Source: Eutreptiella sp. 'Long Island Sound 2002'
Taxonomy: Eukaryota; Euglenozoa; Euglenophyceae; Eutreptiales; Eutreptiaceae
Length of the DNA stretch: 64,000 bases
NCBI GenBank assembly: GCA_964036045.1
Contig: OZ038385.1
Location: 59,429,919 to 59,493,918 of the forward strand
Reading direction: 5' to 3'
Part shown: piece by piece, positions 11,501 to 22,100 of the stretch
How the letters are laid out: each line of letters begins with the position of its first letter
Position numbering within the stretch: position 1 is the stretch's first letter
Translations under genes and position numbers: made by a program
The notes under the pieces: model-generated
Told to the model about the DNA's origin: nothing
Seen by the model: the letters and a program-made list of their open reading frames with translations, nothing else
Database searches by the model: none

Positions 11501-14500
11501 TACGCGGTCGGAGCAATGAGGATTGGCATCTGCCGACAGCGAGACTTCCACGTGGCAATGGAGGACGTGGGCCAAGTATCACAACCCGGACGTCGCGGAT
11601 GCATTTTCGAAAGGGCTGAATCACAAGCAGGAGATTGCTGATGGGCCGGTTGATACTATACCGAGGATGGGGGGTCTGAGGGTGGGTGGGTGGGTTTGCC
11701 TGGTTTTCCCCTGATTTGGGGGAAAGTGCAGGTACCCTCTCAGACTGGGTGGGGGGGGGGGGCTCTTTTGGGCGGCTGAGTTGCTGAACACGGGGGGACG
11801 TCTCCTCGGTTCTGGTATGCGACTCCCCCCCCCCTTCCCCCCCCCCCCCCCCTCCCTGCCCTCCGGGCCCACTTAGTTGCCAAGGGTCAACAGCTACTGG
11901 CCATACATATGGTGGCGCCAAAGGCGCCCGAAAATTTTTTTTCATTCCCCTTGCCCATTTTGTCCACTTTGCACCCCAACACTATCCTTGCACCCAACCT
12001 TGACACTAATGCCCACCCCAACCCTCAGCCTACTCCTAACCCTACCCCCAAGCCTTACCCTTGACCCTAATCAAGACTGAATATTGGGACCGAGCTGGTG
12101 GGGGAGGGAACATCAGCTATGACTGGTGAGGGACATCAAGAATGATTCACACATTGATGGCTCTTGACAAAGTGAAATCAGCTTGCAAGTGAACCCCATC
12201 ACCACGAGGCCCACTTTCAAGGCTTTTTGGACTTCTGAGGGGCCAAAATGCCCCAAAATGGGCTCAAAATGGGCTCATTTCACCCGTTTGTGCACCCCAA
12301 ATGGTCTAGGATGAGGTTTGGAAAAATGCGTTTTTGACCCATTTTTGACCCATTTTTGGTCCCAAAACAACCCATTTTCAAAGCATTTTGGGATTTTCGG
12401 AGGACCAAAATGGGCCACCACAAGCTCACAACGGTCGAAAAACATTTGTTATAGCGTCGCACATGGTCTAGGATCATTTTTGAGAAAAGTCATGTTTTTG
12501 CCCCTATTGGACCCTGTTGACGCATTTGGGCACCCACCTGTTTGGACTTGAGCTTGCAGCTTGCCGCAGCCTAGTGGGCCTAGGTATTGGGGTCTAGGCG
12601 TCCGTTTGGGCAATTCTGAGGGGTGGAAACCACAAAAAGTGGGGGGTTGCGGGTGGAGTAGGTGCCCTGGGAATCGCATTTTGAGCCATGTAGCCAAAGA
12701 TATGGCCTATTCTTGGTTTGTGGCTGTTGGCATTTGGAGCTTCTTGGGGGCGTTTTTGGGCCGTTTCCGGGACATGTCATGGAGTTAGAGGGCCGCAAAG
12801 AGCTCGTGGACACGGGGAAGTCAAGCCGCACATGGAGTGTACCCACCGTTTCCCTTCGTTTGGCCGTTTTAAATGTGTTCCAGGGCTTTTTGGGCCCAAA
12901 AATGGCTGTTTTTGGCCCTAAACTGCAGTTTTTGAAACTGAGGTCCGCCACTTGCGAATCCCGTTCCCGGCCGCCACCGTTGAGTTTCTTGCTCAAACTT
13001 TGTGTGATTGTACTTCACACCCATAGGTATCATGCACCAAAATTTCAACCAAATCCAAAGCACCACGACGGAGTTCTGATTTTTACCCATTTCGCGCGTG
13101 CTGCTTGCTGCTTGCTGCTTGCTGCTTGCTTGCTTGCTGCTGCTGCTAAACCTGGTAGGTCCACCCTAGACACTAAAAAGGGTTATAAAACCAAGACTGG
13201 TTCCACCAGCTCGGTGACCCTAATCCTAACCTTAGCCCTGCCCCTAGCCCTAGCTCTCACCCTAGGCTTGGGTTAGAATGAGTGTTGGGGTCCAAAATGG
13301 AGAGCAATGATATGGCAAAAGCAGCCATGAACGAAATTTGGGGGATGTTGTGCAGCCCAATTCACATGGCTGGCATGGCCAAACCAACTAACGGCAAAGG
13401 TTAGGGTTAGGTTTATGGTGATGGTATGGTTAGATTGAGGGCAAGGGGAGGTAAGGGGAGCCTGTGCCCCCCCCCCCCCCACCACCCCAAATCGACCCAC
13501 CTGGACCCCCCCCCCAACCGATCCTCCCAACCGCCCCCCCCCCCCCATCTCCCCTCCCTGAACCCCCCCCTCCAATGCCCCCCCCCCCCCCCCCCCTCCC
13601 CTGGGGGCCTTCGGCCCACTTCTACTGGGGGGGGAGTCGCGTATAAAAGCGAGGAGACGTCCCCCCCGTGTTGCTGAGCTTGGTAGACCGTGAACGTTGT
13701 CTGTGGGCTGAGGCACATTGCGAGGCGTGCTGCCTCTTGTGCAGACCTGTTTTGCTTTGCAATTTTGTCATGGCCACAAAAGAATGTGAATGTGGGAATG
13801 AAGGATCATCCAAATGCATTTTGGGAGCACAAGAGGAGGCAGAAGCATCACACTTTGTTGGATCCCAAGAGGAACAAGGGCAAGGAGAAGGCTGCAAGGT
13901 TGGCAGTAAGGCTGGTGGTAGACCAAACTCTGTAACCCCCCCCCCCCCCCCGGGTATATGGGTATATGGGTGGGTCAACCAAAATCCTGGGAAGGGCAGC
14001 TTAAAACCCCCCCCTCCCAGGGAACACTAAGCGATCCCTTGCCTGCAAGGCTTCTGGACCTGGACTGCTTGACTGGTCTCCCTCTAGCGGATTGTGGTCA
14101 GTTGCTTGTGCTTGTGAGGACTGCCTGGCGTCGCTGCGCTCTCCGCGGTCTCACACTGCGGATTTCAGCGCCCCCACTAGCCCCTCGGCTGTGACTGGCG
14201 CGCCCATCGCCGGCCGGGAAGCAAGTGCAACGGAAGGATAAGCTGCCCCCCAAGAGGCTCCCGTTGGGGGTTCATCACAGAAGAGGGCATCCCCCATGTG
14301 GGCCTGTTCTCAAGGGGGTGGGGGCCTCTCTTACCCCTGGGCAGTGATGCTTTATGATGAAAATGTTTAAAAGAGAAGCCCCTCTCCCCAGCGGGGGAGG
14401 TAACAATGGAGCCCATATAAGAAGCTGCACAATAGATTCAGCTGTGAGGACTGCCAAACAATGCTGCATATGCATACCAGGACGTGCATGTCTGGAGTGC

Positions 14501-17500
14501 TTATGACCTGCTTGCGCCCGGGGGGGCAACAGCAACAGCAGCAGCAGCAGCAGCAGAAGCTGCAGCAACAACACGCCATGGCACCACCACCACGGCCACA
14601 ACAACAACATGTTGTGGGGTGTCGTTGTTGTTCTTGTTATTGTGTGTTGTCGCGTCGCTGTTGCCAGGCGTTGCTGTCGTGTGCTGCTGTTGTGTGTGAT
14701 TGTATGCCACTACTGCGTTGCTGCGGTATTGTCGGTGCGGTGGTGGTGCATGTTGTTGTGTTGTTCTTGTCGTGTGTGTGGGGGTGGTGGTGGCATGGTC
14801 CGGGGGAAACCAAACTTGAGCATTATTTTTCACTGTATCCGCTACACAGACCCCTGGGTCAACCCCGTTGCACATCAGTCCTTCCCAGTCACAACCCTCA
14901 CCTCAACTCCACAGCATTTTGACCAATACCGTTGCTTGGAGGAGGAGTGGTTTCCGGCATTCAAACCCCCTCACACAATTATCTGCCCGTGGCATCTGGG
15001 GCCTGCCGCGCATTTTCCTGCCAGCACCTCAGCCTGATTGGCTGGACAGTGCCACACTTTCCGCCGCTACAACTGCGAAGGTGCCAAGGTAAGGTGACTG
15101 CTAAAGTTCAAAGGGCTCTCTCACGCCTCCTTTGCGCCCGCCCCCTTCCACGTCCCTCAGCTCTTTGGCTGGGACATGATGTTGGATGAGAAGTACAACG
15201 TCCATTTGATCGAAGTGAACATCATGCCCTCACTGTCCTGCACCACGTCCCTCGACAAGGCCGTGAAGTACGCGCTGGTGGAGAACACCCTGTGCACCGC
15301 CGGGGCCACCCCTTTCCACCGCAAACGGTTCGGGGATGTGGGGGAGAACCCGAACAAGCGCCACCCACGATATGACCAGCTCACTTTCGAGACCTTGCCC
15401 AATCTCAAGGCGGCCATTGCTCGCATCAGGTGCAGTCATGAGGCTAGTGTGCATCCCAATCTGATTTCTTTGTGCATCCGTTGTATCCCAACCTTTAAAG
15501 GTGTGCATCCCATGTGTATCCTAAAGTTTTTTTGTGTATCCCGTGTGCGCGGGACACACACCAGCCTCATGTCTGATCAGGTGTCATGCTGGGGCTCGGA
15601 TTGGGGGTCAGCGCTGTGCATGACAGAGAGGGAGGAGGAGAGAGACAAGACGAAGAATGAGTCGGCGCCGGTGGGAGTTGCAGAAGAAGGGGAACACCCC
15701 CGGCGTCCCCTTCCTACGCCGCCGTTCTGGATTTATCAGAAGGACGAAAATCAGGCAATGTCAGCAAGCGCCAGGCTGGAGTGGGCGCAGTAGCTGTGGC
15801 GGAGTTGTTGTCTCCCCTCTACAGGCGCTTGCAATGATGGGTGAGAACATGTTGCAACTGCAAAAGTGTAATTTTTTTTTCACAATAATAAGTTTGAGAA
15901 AATTTATGTTTGCCTAAGGGGCGCTTCTTCCCCACCACCTCCCGGCCGCAAGGCCGATCCCCGCTTCAAAAAATTAGGGACAGGGACACAGGAGCGGAGC
16001 GCACCTTGGGCGTTGCACGTGGAAGCCAAGCAGTCGCACGCAAAACCACACCTCATTTCTGTGGCCCATCCCGGCCGTTTCTTTTCGGGAAGGCGATATT
16101 TCACACAACAGTGGCTGCTCTAATCTCTTCTCTTGCGGTGCCATTGTCTTCGTTTGATATGTCCGTATTCCCTGTGACCCACGACGAAGGCCAGATTTGT
16201 AGCTGTGCATGCCCTGCTCCCAGCAACGCCAGCATTGTGCTGCACCACGTCTCCAGTGACACGTCCAAGCCCTTTTTGGAGTGTCTGACGCCTGAACACA
16301 AATTGATGATTATGGAGTATGAGGATGAGTACTCCCGACGCCACCATTACACCCGCATATTCCCCACTTTCAAATCGTGGGGGAAGTATGGCAGGTTTGT
16401 GGCCCTCAGTGCACTGGTGCTTGTGTTATGCAAGTTGTTGCTTCCCCATCCCTCTTCATTCGAGCGCAAGACTGGGTGGAGCTGTGTTGCAAACATGGGT
16501 TCTGTGTGGACGACGTTGTGGACATCAGCAAAAGGGTTGCAAGCTATCAGTACCCTCCCCCCCCGTGTCGTTCCCCACCCCTTGTCGTTCCCCGGGGGGG
16601 GGGGGGGGTGGTTGGGGGACCGTCACTTGGTCAACCCAAAATTTTTCGTTGTGGCTCATTGTGTTGTTGTGTGGGTGGCTGTGTTGTGGGGCACTACCAC
16701 TTGCATCCCTTGCACTCATGGCAGGACATTTTGCTCACTTTCGCTGAAATGGAACTTGACAACACAACCATGTTTCCCGTCATGAAATGGCAAAGTGGAT
16801 TAGAGATAGTGCAAGAGTTCAAGGTGAAGTGGAGCAGGACCAAGAAATTTTACACCGAGCCCGTCAAGGAGTAGGTCTCCGTACATTGGCAGCCCTTTGA
16901 ACGCATCCTATGCTGAGTGCTTTCGTTTTATGCTGCAATTTCTGTGCCTGCAAATGTGCGTGTACGGTTGGGATGTGGTCCCCCAGGGCGGGGGGTGGGG
17001 GACCATCACTTGGTGACCATTCCCCAGGGGGTGGTGGGGGACCATCTTCCCTGGGGTGGGGAACGACACGGGGGGGGGGTGAGGGTATGACCCGGACTCC
17101 CAGGCCACCCTGGCGATGCAGAAGACGGAGGCTCCAAGGCTCCTCTGGTCAGCGACGACCGACTGGAACGCATGTTGCTCAAGAGGTTGAGGTTACGTGC
17201 TGCTGAGCGCCAGTCGGGACTCGCGCTCGGCGCAGCAGCAGTTGTATGCACACAACAAGAAACAGCTTGAGCTGCTGGTGGACTGAACGTTGCTTTCCCA
17301 AAAGCCCTAGAACATCATGTACCAACTGAAATGGATGTCACACAGTTTGACAGCGCTTGCTTAGCCCCAGCACGGCGGAACATGTGTGTAGTTGGAGGGT
17401 CCAGCCGGGTCAGCCAGCCCACCCGCCGCTTGGAGCTTAGTGTGGCAGATGGGGCCAGGAGAGGGGGCAGGGGGCAACAAGCACTGTGTGAGGCCAGCTG

Positions 17501-19434
17501 GCACTATGCGTCGGGCATTTTGTGTTGGTGTTTCATGGTGGGGCACGCACTATGCGGGGCAGGTGCAGCACTTGAGGAAACACCAGACCTAACAGCAACA
17601 CCCGGCAAAAAAAACAGACACACAACACGAGCTCCCATTCCCCCACCACCAAGCGGGGCAAATCCAAACACCACGGCCTAAAACCACCACGCAAAGAGGG
17701 GGGAGAACGCCAAACTCACCGCACAAGAGCGTGTAAAAAGGCACCAAATGGGCATTCACGCACAGCATCCAATAGCAAATTGGCTTTCCCGTGACCACCT
17801 TGACAACCACCCACCAGATCAAGATCGAGGGATGGGTGAGCACTGAGGTGGAACTTGCGGAACTTGCGGAATTTGGGAGGGCGAAGGAAATAGAGTCTCT
17901 CCTGGAGTGCCGATTCACCACCTTCACCGCAATATTCCAAATGAACAAATCCTTCTGGTGCAATCTCAACCACTGTGGCAGGAACTCACACCCCGTTTAA
18001 TGAGGTAGACAATTTTGAACTTTAATACGGCCGCGGGTGCGCAGCCTTCGCAACGCCTCCCCCTTTTTTGTTTGGTGGCTGCCGCTGGCAGGAAGGGGAC
18101 ACACCACCATAGGTCCCCTTGGGCGTCTCCCTCACGGGTAGCCCTTGTGGTATGTGGGGCACACACCAAGCGGGCAGGAGTTTGTCATGGGGTTGGTGGA
18201 GTGAGCACTGTGCGTGCATGGAGGGGCAGGAGGGCGGGGATGGGGGGGCGGCGGGGTTGCCTCTCGCAGTGTTTGACATACTGCCGCTGATGGGAACCGA
18301 CGCCACATGGCACCGCTCGGCCAGCGTGGCCCCTCCTGGCCATTCACCCCCACATGTCAGGGAGCTGATCTCCTTAGCACCTGGGGACCTCCTTTACAGC
18401 AACTGTGGGCCTGAGGCTTCGTGCAATGGCTACTGGCTCCAGCACAATTTCGCAGCACCTTTCCCCTCTCGCTGTGATGGCAATCACGTTCCAGCCCCAA
18501 CCTGCACAGCGCGTTGGCCCGTATGGATCATGTTGACGCCTGGAAATGCTCTTGCAGTAGCACCTTCACTTGGAGGACGCCGTCCCGGTGGGCTTAGGCG
18601 CTGTGCAGCGTGCCGAGATGCAGTCACGCCACCCGTCAATTGCGAAATAACGCTGTTGTTTTTGTTATTTTGTTATTGTCACGTTTTCCCTCGTTTTTTT
18701 TGTGTTTTTGTGTGTTATTTTATGTTATTTTGGTGATATTCCTAGAGTGCAACCTTTTCCCACTATTTTTGAAACTTTATTTTCAAAAATTTTCTCACGA
18801 TTTCAATGATTTTTTTGGTATTTGTTAGCGTGCGGCATCCAGAAGGCAACCAAATGTAGTAGTGGGACAATACCATGGTCAATACACGTCAAACCACAGG
18901 AACCACCCCCTCGGCCGCAGTGGCCGGGAACACCAGTAGACGGTATGATGACTGATCTATGACTATGACTATGACTATGTGTAACTTTATGCGTTTATGT
19001 ATGTGTGTGTGTATGTGTAGGGCTGGGTGGGTCAGGGAGTGGATGGCCAGGGTTTGGTGGCAATGTCTTGCGTTTGAATACAGACCCTCCCTCGCTCCCC
19101 ATCTTCTCCTGACGCCCTGGTCTGGGGTCCATTCCCTCTACGCATACCTCTCCCCTCATCCCGTTTGCATTGCAGGTTCTTTGAGGGTCTCCGCCCGAAC
19201 AACATGGTGCTTGCGCGCTGGGAAAAGGAGAAGAAGAAGCGCACCTTCCGCCTCGATGGCTTGTCCCCCAGCATCAGCACGTCTCCCCGAGTCCGCACCA
19301 CGTCCCCGCGTGCTGCGGCGCGCAAGAATTCTGCTAGTAAGTCTGCCACCGGCAAAACGGTCGTCACCATGTCCTCCCAAGTTTTGCGGACATCCAGTGT
19401 GTCTGGTGGTGTGCGGAGCAGCAAAGCACAGTAA
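4714..19434 (+). CDS. Tubulin tyrosine ligase-like protein (TTLL), 12-exon gene
   Basis: The gene encodes an ATP-grasp amino-acid ligase of the TTLL family, which adds glutamate or glycine to tubulin tails in axonemes and cytoplasmic microtubules. Twelve exons can be joined with perfectly consistent phases into about 975 residues: 4714-5501, 5571-5729, 6352-6558, 6854-7125, 7790-7907, about 8196-8509, 9165-9339, 9972-10119, 11282-11329, 15161-15429, about 16224-16394 and 19176-19434 (TAA). In order, the product has a low-complexity N-terminus, PPTIYF and NHFPG motifs, [11 protein letters not shown] (ATP loop), [18 protein letters not shown], a family-atypical insert, [19 protein letters not shown] (metal-binding E/N) and a basic Ser-rich tail. 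The motif order matches TTLL4/5-type glutamylases, but substrate specificity cannot be assigned. The start is the first in-frame ATG; an upstream coding exon is not excluded. Confidence 0.88.
5571..5729 (+). CDS. TTLL exon 2
   Basis: The acceptor TTTTGTAG precedes GGTGGTGCTC. The exon encodes VVLNVF..., a Trp-containing segment and the family motif YQKINHFPG, which in TTLL enzymes precedes the R-K-D/N-x-L motif. That next motif (RKDNLAKN) is completed only after splicing, which fixes the donor at GCGAG|GTTTGA (5729/5730). Confidence 0.85.
6352..6558 (+). CDS. TTLL exon 3 (ATP-binding loop)
   Basis: The acceptor is GGCTTTTGCAG. The exon encodes [19 protein letters not shown] and [19 protein letters not shown]. 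This is the ATP-grasp Lys and flexible Gly-rich loop; most family members have Arg where this protein has Cys (RG.GI versus CGKGI). The donor is GTCAA|GTATGT. The 207-bp exon keeps phase 2 to phase 2. Confidence 0.93.
6854..7125 (+). CDS. TTLL exon 4 (core catalytic region)
   Basis: The acceptor TTGCCACAG is at 6853. The exon encodes [23 protein letters not shown], the DPLRIY block, the LVRFATERY block and [12 protein letters not shown], the most conserved part of the TTLL family, including the KFDLR nucleotide/acceptor-contact motif. The exon ends TTCCA|GTATGT. It is the strongest single piece of evidence for the gene. Confidence 0.96.
7790..7907 (+). CDS. TTLL exon 5 (Ala-rich/acidic insert)
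   Basis: After the acceptor CTTGTGCAG the exon encodes an Ala-rich helix followed by a Glu/Asp run, and ends GACGC|GTATGT. Both phases fit its neighbours. It lies in the variable linker between the NYSLNK motif and the C-terminal lobe, so it is a lineage-specific insertion and not part of the catalytic core. Confidence 0.75.
8196..8509 (+). CDS. TTLL exon 6 (linker insert; start uncertain)
   Basis: The 3' end is well supported: TTCAG|GTGAGT at 8509/8510, in the only phase that joins exon 7. The 5' end is limited by an in-frame TGA at 8191; AAG|TTACATC at 8195/8196 is the nearest acceptor with the right phase, but its pyrimidine tract is poor. The encoded segment is Ala/Gln/Ser-rich with no recognised domain. 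Confidence 0.5.
9165..9339 (+). CDS. TTLL exon 7
   Basis: The acceptor is TGCTCCCCAG. The exon encodes a basic helical segment ([28 protein letters not shown]) and ends CCAAAAG|GTAGGC. Its phase joins exactly to [12 protein letters not shown] in exon 8, which is family-like. It is still part of the long insert separating the two halves of the catalytic domain. Confidence 0.75.
9972..10119 (+). CDS. TTLL exon 8
   Basis: The acceptor is GTTCTGCAG. The exon encodes [19 protein letters not shown] and [14 protein letters not shown], matching the TTLL stretch that leads to the I-V-K-T-I-x-S helix. It ends GCTGAG|GTATGA in phase 0. Confidence 0.9.
10120..11281. repeat. TTLL intron 8, poly-C-rich
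   Basis: The intron between exons 8 and 9 holds long C-dominated tracts (about 10670-10715 and 11040-11130) interspersed with G-rich pieces. Open frames here are compositional. No second gene is seen. Confidence 0.6.
11282..11329 (+). CDS. TTLL exon 9 (48-nt micro-exon)
   Basis: This exon of 16 codons lies between TTGTTTAG and TTCGAG|GTTTGC. It encodes [16 protein letters not shown], which aligns with the family segment ending in N/S-C-F/H-E immediately before L-F/Y-G-F/W-D. It is phase 0 at both ends, so it joins exon 8 directly to LFGWDMM in exon 10. It was found by searching for the missing SCFE motif. Confidence 0.8.
13098..13147. repeat. TGCTTGC/TGC microsatellite
   Basis: Four GCTGCTT units run into GCTTGCTTGCTGCTGCTGCT. 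This is a simple repeat within TTLL intron 9. Confidence 0.85.
14527..14570. repeat. CAG/CAA trinucleotide repeat
   Basis: A run of CAACAG and CAG units follows a G tract inside TTLL intron 9. It would encode poly-Gln or poly-Ala if translated, but it lies between well-defined exons, so it is intronic. Confidence 0.85.
15161..15429 (+). CDS. TTLL exon 10 (metal-binding motif)
   Basis: After CGTCCCTCAG the exon begins [12 protein letters not shown], followed by [19 protein letters not shown] and a long helix. The E-V-N triad holds the Mg-coordinating Glu and Asn of ATP-grasp ligases, here followed by I-M-P-S-L as in TTLLs. It ends CATCAG|GTGCAG in phase 2. Confidence 0.95.
16224..16394 (+). 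CDS. TTLL exon 11
   Basis: The exon encodes [19 protein letters not shown] and [15 protein letters not shown], corresponding to the TTLL C-terminal E-D-E-x-x-R and R-I-F-P motifs. The end, GGCAG|GTTTGT, is firm. Three possible acceptors (16223, 16232, 16254) share the same phase; the first is listed. Confidence 0.82.
16395..19175. other. TTLL intron 11 (2.8 kb)
   Basis: The exact phase match of exons 11 and 12 places this whole stretch in an intron. It contains G tracts (16597-16608 and 17068-17077), a short open frame 16731-16874 with an acceptor-like start, and a CTATGA microsatellite at 18956-18980. None is assigned to a gene. An alternative exon for the 16.73-16.87 kb frame cannot be excluded. 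Confidence 0.55.
19176..19434 (+). CDS. TTLL exon 12 (terminal coding exon)
   Basis: After TTTGCATTGCAG the exon continues KYG into [19 protein letters not shown], the family's C-terminal F-F-E...R-x-N-N motif. A basic Ser/Thr/Pro-rich tail follows, typical of microtubule-binding extensions, and the frame stops at TAA. The phase match to 16394 across a 2.8-kb intron supports the join. Confidence 0.9.
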
Positions 19435-20740
19435 GCACCACGTTTGGGAGTGCCAATTCCACAGACCCAACATCCCCCCCCCCCTCCCCCGGCCCCATCA
19501 GGGCTCTCATGACCCCCCCCCCTCTTTTTGCAACCCTTTCGGGCCCATGTGCAAATTTTTTCCAGCACTTGACCCACCCCCCCCCTTCGCCCCGTTCTGG
19601 TGAACCTGGTTGGGCCAAGCATTGTCGCGATGGCTGTTGCAACAATGGAGCATCAGGCACAACAAGCACAACACAAGCATGTCATATTGCAGAGCACACC
19701 AGCACAGCATACAGCCAATGTACAGGACTGGAGTGACAGAACTGCACATAGAACGACAGATGCACCCCACTACAACCACTGCAATGCAATGCTCACCCCA
19801 TCCCATTGCATTCCTTGTGGGACCGGTTGTGTTTGTTGGTGTGAGTGGGACTATGCAGACTCTGTCGCCCTCTCTGCCACCCAGGCCATCATGATTCCGT
19901 CCTCCTTCACTCTACAAGTCTGCTCGGCCATACGAAGGCCACACTTTGCACGGATAGGGGCATAGTTGACTGGGGATGCACGGTTTTCTTGAGCACTGCA
20001 TGCTCGGGCGGCAGTCCCACCTCAGTGCCGTGCTGCATGGGAGAGTCCAGGACCATATTCCTGCCTTGACCCACCCCCGAAAGAGAATCAGGGTGGCCTG
20101 GGGGGAACATGCGTCGCCAAGTCATCAACAAGATTGGAGGGGGGCTTTTGCCTCACACGGCGTGGGCATCCGCCCCCATTTTGCACCGGCCTTTGTACTT
20201 CTGCCGCCTCCGTTTTTGCGTGCGGCTTTGTTCCCATTTGTGTGTGGATCTTTCTTTTTGAGGCTGGATCCCGAATGCCTTGCTTTTGCCCCCGCCCTTT
20301 CCCAAAGCCCTGACCCCATCCTTTCTCGCCCCCTTAGCCTCATCGCACAGCCAAAGCTTCTGGTGCAGGAGCAGCAGGGGCCTGTTCTCACTGTTGCTGC
20401 TGATTGGGGCGTGAGCGGTTGGTGTTCTAGACCCTAAATCTCAGAACCTCCTCCCGAACAGTGGCCTCCTGTGCCATGAGGACCCATTCCGTGCTTGCTT
20501 TGGTGCAACACTCCGTGCTGTAGGGCTGTGGATGCTGAGGCCGGATACCTCCACTTCCATTCCCGTCCTCTAAACATGGGCTGGGTGCGATTCTGAGTCC
20601 CCGTGTAAGAGTGCGCCTTGTAAATTTTGCAGTCACTTTCCAGGCGTCGATGTTGGTGGACGCGGACAGGGCTTTGTGCATGGCTTGGCCGCCTAAAGAC
20701 GCCTTCAAGCAATGATTTCCTGCCACAGTGCTTTGGGTCT
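19435..20740. other. Downstream of TTLL, nothing recognised
   Basis: Poly-C tracts follow the TTLL stop (19471-19490, 19510-19520 and 19576-19586). Open frames are short and overlapping on both strands. No polyadenylation signal or neighbouring gene could be named. Confidence 0.4.
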
Positions 20741-20749
20741 CGGACAGCA

Positions 20750-21400
20750 TTGCATTTCCGAAGGGATTGCAGAGAGCCCGCCAGCTCTCCGTAAGCAGCT
20801 CTCAACAGCCGGCTCTCCAGGCTCCGAGAGCCGGTCATGGCAAGCCGGCCAAGAGCAGCCAGTCTCACAGAGCCAGCAACCGAGAGCCATCCATGGAACG
20901 CTGTCCACAGGGAGCCGCGCACAAAGAGCTTCGCACAGGCAACAAGTTTCACAAAGTCAGAGACGGAGAGCCAGCCATACAGAGGAGGCTGCAGGGCGCT
21001 AGCCACAGACACTCTGTGCATTGTGGCTGGCTCTCTGTGGCCACTGCTTTCGGCCGCTCTCTGTGGCCCGCTCTCTGTGGTTCGTTGCCTCTCCGTGGAC
21101 AGTCCTGCTTGCCAGCTCTCTTTGCCCGGCGACACGCAGCCGGCACTCTACCTCTCGACCCGGCTCCGTGCGTGGAAGGCTGTCCATGGCCAACTCCCTG
21201 TGTCCAGCTCCGTGCGCCTGGCTCTTTATGGCTGGCTCTCTCTGCCAACTCTTTGTGGATAGTCCTCTGTGGCCAGCTTCTTCTGATCCCATTTCTGTGG
21301 CCAATTGTGGCCCATTGGGTAGCTCTGTGTGGCTCACTGCCCGTGGCTGACTCTTTGTGGCAGGCTCCTGTTGGCCGTTAGCTGGCAGCTGGCTCTTTGC
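20750..21400. repeat. Palindromic low-complexity block (AGAGCC / GGCTCT)
   Basis: The left half (about 20760-21000) is built from CACAGAGCCAGC/GAGAGCC-like words and the right half (about 21005-21390) from GGCTGGCTCTCTGTGG-like words. The two halves are inverted versions of one short motif around a centre near 21005. All frames on both strands are largely open, a by-product of the repeat. Confidence 0.65.
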
Positions 21401-21466
21401 GGAGAGCCCTGCAGCCGACGGTGTTTGTGCTGCACTGCTGCACTGCTGCAGTGTATGTTGCAATGC

Positions 21467-21840
21467 GTGTAATTTTTTTTTTTGCAGTAAATGTGTGTAA
21501 CAAAAAAAAATGGTCACACTGTGTAATTTTTTTTTGTGGTAAGTCGTGTAAACCTGTTACACACATTACCGCAGAAAAAATATAATTACAAGACTTGACG
21601 CTTTTTTGTACACGCGTTTACCGTCAAAACGAAAAAATTACACGAAGTGACAAAATTTTTTTTTAGAAGCGTTTACCCCAAAAAAATGATTACACGACGT
21701 GACAATTTTTTTTTGTGCACGACTTACCGCAAAGAACAATTACACAACATGACAATTTTTTTGTACACGCATTTACCGCAAAAAAATATTTTCACAATTT
21801 TTACCACAGAGAAAATTTTTTCCAATTTTACTAGAATCAA
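21467..21840. repeat. A/T-homopolymer repeat family, locus 1
   Basis: The degenerate unit is TTTACCGCAAAAAAA-x-ATTACACGACNTGACAATTTTTTTTGTACACG, recurring roughly every 45-60 bp. Oligo-A and oligo-T runs alternate within each unit, so a single strand could fold into many short A:T hairpins. The same family is found at 30715-30880. Confidence 0.75.
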
Positions 21841-21859
21841 AGAATGCATGCATGTAGCC

Positions 21860-22100
21860 ACTGGGCCCACTTATGGGCCACTTCTGATTTTGTCCCCCGC
21901 TCTAAAGGGCTTCGGACCCCCCCCCCCCCCTAGACGGCAGGGGTTATGTCACCAATGGGCCCACTTGTGGCCCACTTCTGATTTTGTCCCCCGCTCCGAA
22001 GCGTTGGGGACCCCCCAGACGGCAGGGGTTAGGTAGCCGGCCGGCCCACTTGCGGGCCACTTTTGAGTTTGTCCCCCGCTCTGAAGCGGGTCATTGAACC
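21860..22100. repeat. 84/95-bp tandem repeat, 3 copies
   Basis: Copies start near 21863, 21958 and 22042, each with GGCCCACTT.YGGGCCAC, TGATTTTGTCCCCCGCTC and GACGGCAGGGGTTA. The last copy overlaps the 3' end of the minus-strand LINE frame, so the repeat may be the LINE's 3' terminal reiteration. Confidence 0.75.

Larger units (their letters stand above)
11330..15160. other. TTLL intron 9 (3.8 kb)
   Basis: The longest intron of the gene contains poly-C tracts (about 11820-11860, 13470-13610 and 13937-13952), degenerate CCCTAA-like strings (11985-12070, 13212-13275 and 13396-13415), repeated GGCCCAAAATGG/TTTTGACCCATT motifs (12230-12420), a TGCTGCT microsatellite and a CAG repeat. No convincing coding exon is seen; a 39-nt candidate at 15050-15088 was considered and rejected. 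Confidence 0.6.

Noticed and set aside
15050-15088. Alternative exon ending [10 protein letters not shown] before TTLL exon 10
   Set aside because: It superficially resembles the R-R-x-x-C motif before L-F-G-W-D, but the 48-nt exon at 11282-11329 supplies a better SCFE match with phase 0 on both sides.
16731-16874. Open frame with acceptor-like start, ending TAG
   Set aside because: It lies inside the intron bridged exactly by TTLL exons 11 and 12 ([13 protein letters not shown]) and has no family match. It is kept only as a note in the intron entry.
20434-21517. Minus-strand open frames of 170-230 codons
   Set aside because: They are translations of the palindromic AGAGCC/GGCTCT low-complexity block, with Gln/Ser/Arg-rich periodic text only.
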